NCBI GenBank assembly: GCA_016292015.1
Contig: JAEEZY010000031.1
Location: 1-64,000, forward strand
Direction of reading: 5' to 3'
From: Bacteroidales bacterium
Lineage (GTDB): Bacteria; Bacteroidota; Bacteroidia; Bacteroidales; P3
DNA length: 64,000 nucleotides
The notes below the pieces were generated by a model, which saw nothing but the letters and a program-made list of their open reading frames with translations, had not been told where the DNA came from and did not search any database. Both the position numbers and the translations under genes were made by a program. The stretch's first letter is position 1. Each line of letters starts with the position of its first letter. Shown here in pieces: positions 24,780 through 32,071 of the stretch.

Positions 24780-24836
24780 GTGATTAGTGATTAGTGATTG
24801 GTGATTGGTGATTAGTGATTAGACAAATGTATTTGG
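24780..24836. repeat. 7-nt period repeat (GATTAGT/GATTGGT) upstream of lspA
   Basis: About six heptamers in a row adjoin copy 2 of the dispersed repeat. Within this tract TACATTTG on the minus strand (24824-24831) matches a -7 element for lspA. Confidence 0.8.
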
Positions 24837-24942
24837 TGATTGGTGAATTATTCGCTTGATTTAATTCGATTCAGAGGTGCTCATGAATGCTAAAGTATTT
24901 GACAAATGTATTTGATGGCTGCTTGAAACTAAAAAATTTAAA
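24837..24942. repeat. Dispersed intergenic repeat, copy 2 (core 24845-24909)
   Basis: Same 65-nt core as copy 1 with one substitution, and a shared right flank (GCTTGAAACTAAAAA...) with copy 3. It fills the gap from the lspA upstream region to the DUF3109 stop. The minus strand carries TACATTTG (24903-24910). Confidence 0.92.
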
Positions 24943-25509
24943 CTAAGAACTGCGTTCATGCACTTGCTCGCAGAGCTCGTCATACCACTGCTGGCCGAAC
25001 CGGCGTATCAAGGGTTCTTTGAGGTATTTGTAGAGTGGCACGCCGGTTTCACGGCCTTTGCACACCGCCGAGCGGCAGACGTCCCACTCGTGGTAGTTGA
25101 GCGAGATGAACTCGCCGTAGTTGTCAACCCGAATGGGATAGAGATGGCACGACACAGGCTTCATATAATCTGTCTTGCCGTAGCGGAAGGCTTTCTCTAT
25201 GGCACAGAGGGCTTTGCCGTCCTCCCACACCACGTAGGCACACTCGCGATTGTCCACCAACGGGGTGCATGGCTCGCCGGCGTTGTCGTAGGTCGCCACT
25301 CCCTGCGCCTCCACCGCCTTGCGGCCGGCTTCGGTCATATAGGGAGCCACCTTGTCGTAGATGCCCTGCAAAACAGGCACCTCATCTTCGTCAAGCGGCG
25401 CGCCGGCATCGCCTTCCACGCAGCATTGCCCTTTACACTGCGACAGGTCGCAGCAAAAGCAGCGGTCGGCGATATTCTCTGATATTATGCAGTTCTCAAC
25501 TATAAGCAC
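24943..25509 (-). CDS. DUF3109 cysteine-rich protein
   Basis: 188 residues with a GTG start. The pattern FCCDLSQCKGQCCVEGDAGAPL followed by CAYVV, CAIEKAF, KPVSCHLYPIRV and CRSAVCKG is that of DUF3109, a Bacteroidota family related to the YkgJ/CxxCxxCC proteins that probably bind a metal or Fe-S cluster. Function is not established. The gene sits between two copies of the dispersed repeat. Confidence 0.88.
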   Translation of the reverse strand: MLIVENCIISENIADRCFCCDLSQCKGQCCVEGDAGAPLDEDEVPVLQGIYDKVAPYMTEAGRKAVEAQGVATYDNAGEPCTPLVDNRECAYVVWEDGKALCAIEKAFRYGKTDYMKPVSCHLYPIRVDNYGEFISLNYHEWDVCRSAVCKGRETGVPLYKYLKEPLIRRFGQQWYDELCEQVHERSS

Positions 25510-25560
25510 GGTGAATGGTGATTAGTGATTAGTGATTGGTGATTAGTGATTAGTGATTGG
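25510..25560. repeat. 7-nt period repeat upstream of the DUF3109 gene
   Basis: Seven heptamers of the GATTAGT/GATTGGT type run directly into copy 3 of the dispersed repeat. Confidence 0.8.
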
Positions 25561-25668
25561 TGATTAGTGAATTATTCGCTTGATTTAATTCGATTCAGAG
25601 GTGCTCATGAATGCTAAAGCATTTGACAAATGTATTTGCAGGCTGCTTGAAACTAAAAACTTGAACTA
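25561..25668. repeat. Dispersed intergenic repeat, copy 3 (core 25569-25633)
   Basis: Third copy, same orientation, between the DUF4249 stop and the DUF3109 start. Its minus strand carries TACATTTG at 25627-25634, as copy 2 does. Confidence 0.92.
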
Positions 25669-26631
25669 CCTATCTCCGACCGTCCCCAACTCAACGACAC
25701 TCGTCGCCTTGCCTCCGAAGACTCCGATGCCTCCATCGATATTGCTTTGTACCTGGACGGGCTCGGTCATGAAGATGTCGCCCTCCTGCTGCTTATATCG
25801 CGAAAGTTCATACATATAGGCTTCTTTCGAAAGTGCCTCGATATATAGAAAGATTCTCGACGACACCGATTTGCGCACCGACGATTTATAATACTCCATC
25901 GTTGCATTGCCCTCGCATTTGATTGTTATCTCGCGGTTCTGGCCGTCGAACATCTCGTCGTTGAAAATCAGCACATAGTAGTTCTCCTGTCCTTCGAAGT
26001 TGAGAACAGCTGTCGCATCTGACGTAATCACCGCATCGGAGCAGGTGAAGAACTGGCTGGTGGTGTCCACCACCGTGTCGCGCGACACAACCGACGGGTC
26101 GTCTGAATCATACACATAGTTTCCTTCGCTGTCGTAACAGATAACCGTCGTGTCAATCGACTGCACCTGCATACGGTAGTAGTTGCGCTCGCCCGGACGG
26201 TCGTTCAGGACGAAGCGGAAGTTGTCGCCCACAGCCTCCCTGACGGTGACGCTGGGGCGGTGGGGCATGCGTGTGGCGGCGGTCACCACCGTGTCCTCTC
26301 CCCCATTCTGCATCCTGACGGTGAGCGAAATCGAGTCGCCTTCTGCAGGACTGTACGGAAACACATACACACTGTCGTCAAACACACCGGTGTAGGTCAC
26401 CCCTCCAGCCACCACCTTGACATCGGCGTTGCCTATAACACTGAACCGCGAGCCGGAGAGGAAAAAACGGCTGTAGGTCAGACGCACGGCGAGGTTGGTG
26501 TCGGGCTCGGGTTCCGATACCACCACCACCCTTGGGCTTTGCTCTTCGCCGCGGAAGTCGATGGCTTTCTCGCATGATGCCGCGAGAAGACAAAATATGA
26601 TCACACTTGAAATTTGCAACTTGATACTCAT
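25666..26631 (-). CDS. DUF4249 lipoprotein partner of the TonB receptor
   Basis: 321 residues. Lipobox at Cys20 (IFCLLAASC). The mature protein fits DUF4249: RVVVVSEPEPDTNLAVRLTYS near the start, a VTYTGVFDDS strand region, and a C-terminus with MYELSRYKQQEGDIFMTEPVQVQSNIDGGIGVFGG. DUF4249 lipoproteins are found in tandem with TonB-dependent receptors in Bacteroidota and are thought to assist uptake of an unknown substrate. The receptor gene ends only 9 nt upstream, so they form an operon. Confidence 0.88.
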   Translation of the reverse strand: MSIKLQISSVIIFCLLAASCEKAIDFRGEEQSPRVVVVSEPEPDTNLAVRLTYSRFFLSGSRFSVIGNADVKVVAGGVTYTGVFDDSVYVFPYSPAEGDSISLTVRMQNGGEDTVVTAATRMPHRPSVTVREAVGDNFRFVLNDRPGERNYYRMQVQSIDTTVICYDSEGNYVYDSDDPSVVSRDTVVDTTSQFFTCSDAVITSDATAVLNFEGQENYYVLIFNDEMFDGQNREITIKCEGNATMEYYKSSVRKSVSSRIFLYIEALSKEAYMYELSRYKQQEGDIFMTEPVQVQSNIDGGIGVFGGKATSVVELGTVGDR

Positions 26632-26640
26632 AACTTCGAC

Positions 26641-29046
26641 TTAGAACTTAAACGTATATGAGAACGACGGTATTATCGGGAATATCGACACCTTCACCAG
26701 CGACGAGGGGTACATCTCGCCGGTGGTGCTGTTGGTCGATATGGTGCCCTCTTTCTTGTATATCAGGAAGGGGTTTTTGCGGTTGTAGAGGTTATAGACG
26801 CTCAGGTTGATGGTGCGTTCGCCGTGTTTGAGCTTGCGGTGGAAGTTGACGCTGGCGTCCATCCTGTGGTACGACGGCATGCGGTAGTTGTTGCGCGACT
26901 CCACATACGTCACCCTCGAGCCGTCCTCGCCCTCATACTCCTGTAGGCCCAGCGTGGCCATGTTGCCTGTGCTGTAAACCCATGTCAGAGAGCAATCTAT
27001 CTTCTTATTGAACTTATACATGAGCACGATGGAGATGTCGTGGCGCCTGTCATACTTGGCCGGGAACACCTTGCCGTTGTTTATCATCTGGCCCTCTCGT
27101 TTGAAGCGGCGGTCGGAGTGGCTCCATGTGTAGCCCACCCAGCCGGTGAACTTGCCTATGGTGCGCTGCACCAGCAGCTCCACTCCATAGCTCCAGCCCT
27201 CGCCCATGCACACTTTGTCCTCCCAACCGACGGAGTTGCCCCAAAACGAGGCTCCGTCGCGGTACTCCATCAGGTTGTTCATGTACTTGTAGTAGCCTTC
27301 CACCGAGAAGTCGGCTATGCCGCTCCAGCTGTACATCGCCCCTGCCGCCACCTGATGGGCCTGCATGGGAGCGATGCGCGCCGTCACCGGCACCCACAGG
27401 TCGGTGGGAAGACTTATCGACGAGTTGGAGAGCAGGTGCATGTACTGCGTCATCCAGGCATAGCCCACCTTGAACGAGAGGTCGGGCGTCACCAGGAACC
27501 GGGCGCTCAGTCGCGGCTGTATCGAGGGATAGAACTTCTTCTGCACATAGAAGCCGCTGAGGTTGACGCCCCCGTTTACCTTCACCGCCTCGCTGATGCT
27601 CCAGTCGTCTTCGATATATGCGTTCAGCTCCTCGGCATGCACGACGCTCTGACCTATGATGGTGTCGAGGTCGAAAGTGGTCTCCACGCCTTCGTCGTTC
27701 TCGTAGAAACTCTGCTTCGTACCGCTCACCTCGGGGCGGAAGATGTGGTGCATATAGTTGGCGCCGAACTTGATGTTGTGATTTACCGATGGGGCGTAGT
27801 CGAAGTCCACCTTCGCCGTGATGTCGCGTATGCCCGACTTGTAGCTCATCTCGCCTTCATACTTGCTTATGTTCGCGCCGTCGGCGAAATCCTCGTCCAT
27901 CGTGAGCTTTATCTTGTTGCGATACTGCGTGTAGGCCACCGTCGCGTTCATGAATATCTTGGGATTTATGACATAGTTCCACCTAACCGACCCCACGATG
28001 TTGCCCCAGCCGTAGCGCAGCTTCATGTATTCCTTGTAGTTCGCGCCGTACATTATGCCTTCTTTGGTCTTGAACTTCATGTAAATCACGTCGTCGCCCA
28101 TATAGAATGAGCCATACAGACGGCTACGGTCAGAGAACTTGTGGGTTATCTTGGCATTGGCGTCGTAGAAATAGTAGCCGGCTGTCGTGCTGAGTTCGCT
28201 CGTCGCCGAGACGAGAGCCATCATCGGCTGAATGAGCAGGTCGGCATAGGTGCGTCTGCCCGAGAGGCTGAAGGTGGTCTTCTCTTTCACTATCGGCCCT
28301 TCTACAGCCAGCTTGGCTGCAATCAATCCCAGAGAGGCGCTGCCGTGATATTCCTTGTCGTTGCCGTTGTTGGTGGCCACGTCCACCACGCTGGAAAGCC
28401 TTCCGCTGAAGTGCGCCGGGAAGCTGCCTTTGTATAGCGTCACCTTCTTCACTGCGTCGGCGTTGAAGGCCGAGAAAAAACCTCCCAGATGGTTCACGTT
28501 GTACAGCGGGATGCCGTCGAGCAGGAAGAGGTTCTCGTCCGGTCCTCCGCCTCTCACATACATGCCGCTCGTCCCTTCGGTGCCGCTCTGCACTCCAGGC
28601 AGCAGCTGCAGCGCTTTCAGCACGTCGGTCTCACCAAACAGCACAGGGACAGCCTTGATGTGTTCCAGCGGCATCTCCACAGCGCTCATCTGCGACGAGC
28701 GATGGCTGCCCACACGTTCGGCACTCACCGTCACCTCTTTCAGCTCCACCCCGCTGCGCAACGCCACGTTGAGCTCCATATCGCCCGCGAGCACGGTGTC
28801 GAGTTCATAAGGGGTGTATCCCACATAGCTCACCCTCAGCGACACGCTGTCGGCCTTGAGTGGAAGACTGTAGAATCCGTACGAGTTGCTCAGCACCCCC
28901 TTGCCGCTGCGCTTGTCCACCACGGTGGCGCCTATGAGCGTCTCGCCGCTCTGACGGTCGGTAACCACCCCGCTCACCGTCTGCGCCGACAGACAACAGA
29001 ACTGCAACAGAAACAACAATATGACGAATGTCCTTTTCACAACCAT
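26641..29046 (-). CDS. TonB-dependent receptor with carboxypeptidase-like N-terminal domain
   Basis: 801 residues. Signal peptide 1-21, a CarboxypepD_reg-like domain (about 22-110: GVVTDRQSGETLIGATVVDKRSG), a plug domain (about 115-230: LFGETDVLKALQLLPGVQSGTEGTSGMYVRGGG) and a beta-barrel ending ...IIPSFSYTFKF with the terminal Phe. It imports a ligand across the outer membrane using TonB energy. With the DUF4249 lipoprotein downstream it forms the familiar pair. The substrate cannot be read. Confidence 0.93.
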   Translation of the reverse strand: MVVKRTFVILLFLLQFCCLSAQTVSGVVTDRQSGETLIGATVVDKRSGKGVLSNSYGFYSLPLKADSVSLRVSYVGYTPYELDTVLAGDMELNVALRSGVELKEVTVSAERVGSHRSSQMSAVEMPLEHIKAVPVLFGETDVLKALQLLPGVQSGTEGTSGMYVRGGGPDENLFLLDGIPLYNVNHLGGFFSAFNADAVKKVTLYKGSFPAHFSGRLSSVVDVATNNGNDKEYHGSASLGLIAAKLAVEGPIVKEKTTFSLSGRRTYADLLIQPMMALVSATSELSTTAGYYFYDANAKITHKFSDRSRLYGSFYMGDDVIYMKFKTKEGIMYGANYKEYMKLRYGWGNIVGSVRWNYVINPKIFMNATVAYTQYRNKIKLTMDEDFADGANISKYEGEMSYKSGIRDITAKVDFDYAPSVNHNIKFGANYMHHIFRPEVSGTKQSFYENDEGVETTFDLDTIIGQSVVHAEELNAYIEDDWSISEAVKVNGGVNLSGFYVQKKFYPSIQPRLSARFLVTPDLSFKVGYAWMTQYMHLLSNSSISLPTDLWVPVTARIAPMQAHQVAAGAMYSWSGIADFSVEGYYKYMNNLMEYRDGASFWGNSVGWEDKVCMGEGWSYGVELLVQRTIGKFTGWVGYTWSHSDRRFKREGQMINNGKVFPAKYDRRHDISIVLMYKFNKKIDCSLTWVYSTGNMATLGLQEYEGEDGSRVTYVESRNNYRMPSYHRMDASVNFHRKLKHGERTINLSVYNLYNRKNPFLIYKKEGTISTNSTTGEMYPSSLVKVSIFPIIPSFSYTFKF

Positions 29047-29115
29047 AGACTTTTTATTCTCAACTTTTAATTTTCAGCACTCCGTTCAAGGAAAACATAA
29101 TGACGCCACTATTCA

Positions 29116-30129
29116 CTAATCACTATTCACACTGATGTCTTCTTCTTCATCTTCCGATACGGGATCAAGCATCTTCTTGATACGCTTTGCCTTCTTGCGG
29201 TGGCGCTTGTGACTCTCGATGGTCTCGCCTGCCACAATTCCCGTTGGCACAGCTATTATCGAATAACCGAGAATCATCACCACAATTGCTATGAACTGTC
29301 CCATCGGCGTCACGGGCGTTATGTCACCGTATCCCACCGTCGTCAGCGTCACCACAGCCCAGTATATCCCCTTCGGTATGCTTGTCATCTGCGGGTTGCG
29401 CTCGCCCTCTACAGCATACATCACCGTTCCTAGTATCACAGCCGAAAGTAGCACAAACAGCATGAATATCAAAACCTTCCTCGCACTCCTTTTTAACGCA
29501 CCCATCAGCATCTCGCCCTCAATAACGAACTTTTCGACTTTCAATATGCGGAAGATACGCAGCATCCTCAGCAAGCGCAGCACCGAGAGTGCCTGTGTGG
29601 CTGGGAAGATTACGCTGAGGTAAGCCGGGAATATCGACAGGAAGTCGATAACGCCGTAGAACGATAGGATATATTGTTTCCTTTTCTCCGAATTTTTCTG
29701 GCAGTAGATGCGCAGGTAGTACTCCACCGTGAAGGCCAGCGTGAAGATCCACTCGAGACACTTCATCGTCCACCACAGCCACGAGCTGTTCCTGTGGATT
29801 CGGTCGGTCAGCGTACTGTTGTCGCTCAAAAGACTATCCACAACCAGCAAAATCATATTCAGCGTGATGGCCACCAAGAGCCAGATATCGAACTTCTTGC
29901 CAGCCGGTGTGTCCGCCTTGAAGATGATGTTGTATATCTCTTTTTTCGACGTATTTTTCCACTTCTTCAGAAGAATACCGAAAGTAAGCCACTTCATCAC
30001 AGGGCTCGCCACATTGACCACCGCTCTCCACAGCTTCCGCCCTGCAACCCTCATCAGGTTCGCAAAACTCCTGTCTTTCTCGGGCTGCCCGGGTTGTCCG
30101 TTTTTTCCAATTTGCTCGTTTTGCTCCAT
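29116..30129 (-). CDS. Voltage-gated potassium channel-like protein
   Basis: 337 residues. Six membrane segments between about 80 and 305; S4 carries regularly spaced arginines (LSVLRLLRMLRIFRILKV); the pore has the K+ selectivity filter TVGYGD. A hydrophilic N-terminal part (about 1-75) and a basic then acidic C-terminal tail (KRHRKKAKRIKK ... SEDEEED) lie in the cytoplasm. This is the bacterial Kv-like ion transporter family. Flanked by the TonB receptor and the M16 peptidase on the same strand, without evident functional link. Confidence 0.92.
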   Translation of the reverse strand: MEQNEQIGKNGQPGQPEKDRSFANLMRVAGRKLWRAVVNVASPVMKWLTFGILLKKWKNTSKKEIYNIIFKADTPAGKKFDIWLLVAITLNMILLVVDSLLSDNSTLTDRIHRNSSWLWWTMKCLEWIFTLAFTVEYYLRIYCQKNSEKRKQYILSFYGVIDFLSIFPAYLSVIFPATQALSVLRLLRMLRIFRILKVEKFVIEGEMLMGALKRSARKVLIFMLFVLLSAVILGTVMYAVEGERNPQMTSIPKGIYWAVVTLTTVGYGDITPVTPMGQFIAIVVMILGYSIIAVPTGIVAGETIESHKRHRKKAKRIKKMLDPVSEDEEEDISVNSD

Positions 30130-30179
30130 GCAATCAATCTTTCAAGATTCAAAACTTCTTTTTGTCAATTCCCCTTTCA

Positions 30180-31463
30180 TCATTCGCCCTGTGCTGATAC
30201 GCACCTCATCCACAACACATTGCACCTCTCCGGCCGAAACAGCCCTGCTGCCACTCGCCGCACATCCTCCGTCGTCACCCTGTGGTACAGCTCCGGCTCG
30301 TTGTTCACCCAGTCAAGATGACCCATCCACTCGTAGCAGCACAGCGCCGCCGCGCGGTCGCTGGCTTTGTATTGCGAGTACTCGAATGTCGATTCATACT
30401 TGCTTACAACCTTCTCCAGTTCGGCCTCATCGACGGCCGCTCCGCCGAGTAGCGTCAGCTCCTGGCGCACCGCCGCCTCGCCTTCTTCCAGAGCCACGCC
30501 CTCGTTCATTTTGCCGCTTACCACAAAGAGGCCCTCTCCCCTGTCGCCCGTCACGTAGGCGTTCACCTCCGAGAAGAGCCTCCGCTCCACTACCAGCGTG
30601 CGGTAGAGCCGCGAACTCTTCCCGTTCGACAGCAGGTCGCTTATCACGTCGCAGACGACAAAGTCGCCCTCCGTCCTGCCGCACATGCCGTAGGCCATAT
30701 ACAGAGCGTCGCTCGGCACCTCTCTCCTCACCTCCATCCTTCGCTCTTCCGTCTGCTCCGGCTCCCTCTCGTAGTTTCGCCGCCCTGCCGAACATTTAGA
30801 GATTTGTAAATCTTGGCCGTGCCAAGCGGCAGAGCCGATGGCATAATTCGAAATCAAATCCCTCACCCTCTCGCAGTCGATATTCCCCGCCACCGCCATT
30901 ATCGCGTTCTCTGGTCGGTACCATCTCTTGCAGAATCCCCTCACCTCCTCCAGCGTCGCCTCTGCCACATGCCTTATGTCCGCCCCAATCGTGCACCACC
31001 TGTAAGGGCTCCGCTTGAAGCTCAACGGCCTCAGCAGCAGCCACATGTCGCCATACGGCTGGTTCATATATCGCTGGTTGTATTCCTCCGTCACCACCTT
31101 CTTCTGCACCGCCAACCGCTCCTCGCTCCAATCCAACCCGTTAACCATGCGGTCCATCTCCAGGTCAATCGCCTGCTCCACATACCCCGCCGGCACAGTC
31201 ACGTAGTAGTTCGTATAGTCGTTGTTAGTGTATGCGTTCGACTCCCCTCCCATCGTCTGCACCACACTGTCGTAGTCGGGATACCGCTTCGTGCCGCCGA
31301 ACATCAGGTGCTCCAGCAGGTGCGCCATGCCCGTCCGCTCGGGGTTCTCGTCGCGCGAGCCGACCCCATACAGCGTGTTCACCGTAACCATAGGAGTCTC
31401 CCTGTCGCAATGCAGCAACAGAGTCAACCCGTTGTCCAGTTTATACCGTTCGTAGCGAATCAT
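30180..31463 (-). CDS. M16-family zinc metallopeptidase
   Basis: 427 residues from the ATG at 31463, preferred because the conserved domain (YERYKLDNGLTLLLH) begins there; an in-frame ATG 81 nt further upstream would add an unlikely leader. The inverted zinc motif HLLEH is present (about 51-55) with the distant Glu region KKVVTEEYNQRY. Single-module (half-length) M16B type, no signal peptide, so possibly cytoplasmic. The second half (about 180-420) is the usual inactive-like structural domain. Confidence 0.92.
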   Translation of the reverse strand: MIRYERYKLDNGLTLLLHCDRETPMVTVNTLYGVGSRDENPERTGMAHLLEHLMFGGTKRYPDYDSVVQTMGGESNAYTNNDYTNYYVTVPAGYVEQAIDLEMDRMVNGLDWSEERLAVQKKVVTEEYNQRYMNQPYGDMWLLLRPLSFKRSPYRWCTIGADIRHVAEATLEEVRGFCKRWYRPENAIMAVAGNIDCERVRDLISNYAIGSAAWHGQDLQISKCSAGRRNYEREPEQTEERRMEVRREVPSDALYMAYGMCGRTEGDFVVCDVISDLLSNGKSSRLYRTLVVERRLFSEVNAYVTGDRGEGLFVVSGKMNEGVALEEGEAAVRQELTLLGGAAVDEAELEKVVSKYESTFEYSQYKASDRAAALCCYEWMGHLDWVNNEPELYHRVTTEDVRRVAAGLFRPERCNVLWMRCVSAQGE

Positions 31464-31499
31464 ACCTTTAAGAAACGCCCAAACCGCATTATTATTATA

Positions 31500-31640
31500 T
31501 AAGCACAAAAAAGCCATTGCATAAGCACAAAAAGCATTATACAACCGCAGGACATACCATCACACAAGCAAACAAGCCATCCTACAAGCGAAAGCAAGCA
31601 ATTTCACACAAGCACAAAACAAAACATGAGCCGTTAAATA
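31500..31640. other. A-rich divergent intergenic region with diverged ~23-nt repeats
   Basis: Part of the 608-nt gap between the M16 and outer-membrane genes. ATAAGCACAAAAA-type units recur (twice closely spaced at 31500-31546, then diverged). No promoter matching the consensus was found for the M16 gene here. Confidence 0.4.
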
Positions 31641-31693
31641 ATTTCACCCTTTTTCGCAATCCCACACTCAATGTTTTTCAATGTAGGAAAAAA

Positions 31694-31924
31694 CTAGATA
31701 AAATATCGAAGGAACCTCGAATGAACCACGAATGAACCACGAATGAACCTCGGAGGAAGCACAGTACAAATACGTTTTTGATACGGCTCAAATACGCATT
31801 TGATACGGAAGTGTTCACTTGCTTTTTTTTCTGTTTTGCTTTGTGTCTCAAGACATTGCGCCACTCCACAAAGCGCCGAAAGCAGCATACAGTACAATGC
31901 AAATAGCCCCAAAACCACTGACAT
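31694..31924 (-). CDS. Possible small exported protein (76 aa)
   Basis: An ATG at 31924 follows a consensus -7 element by about 40 nt. The product would begin with a strongly hydrophobic segment (SVVLGLFALYCMLLSALCGVA) resembling a signal peptide, then a polar part whose last 35 residues are encoded by the 11-nt arrays. The latter makes a functional C-terminus doubtful. It may be the remnant of a larger secreted protein. Confidence 0.25.
   Translation of the reverse strand: MSVVLGLFALYCMLLSALCGVAQCLETQSKTEKKASEHFRIKCVFEPYQKRICTVLPPRFIRGSFVVHSRFLRYFI
31707..31761. repeat. 11-nt tandem array, five units (CGAATGAACCW type)
   Basis: Units at 31707, 31718, 31729, 31740 and 31751 in exact 11-nt register. 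The two central units are identical. Confidence 0.9.
31767..31810. repeat. 11-nt tandem array, four units (CAAATACG.. / TTGATACGG..)
   Basis: Units at 31767, 31778, 31789 and 31800, alternating between two forms so that a 22-nt super-unit is repeated twice. It follows the previous array after 5 nt. Confidence 0.85.
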
Positions 31925-31965
31925 CCACACCTTTGCAAAGAGACACAACACCCCTTTCGGCGATA

Positions 31966-31973
31966 CAAAGATA
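31966..31973 (-). promoter_or_regulatory. -7 element reading into the 11-nt arrays
   Basis: TATCTTTG on the minus strand. Downstream lie the doubtful 76-aa frame and the two 11-nt arrays. Confidence 0.5.
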
Positions 31974-32071
31974 GTGTTTTTTTTAATAACGAACAATTAA
32001 ATAACAATAATTTCTGTTTACTGGCGTTTAAATATTTTATTAATCACTAGAAAAACTAACACATCAAACAA

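Noticed and set aside
31678..32007. 109-codon minus-strand frame across the 11-nt arrays at 31.7 kb
   Set aside because: Its start lies upstream of the -7 element and its C-terminal part is repeat translation; only the shorter frame from 31924 is kept, with low confidence.
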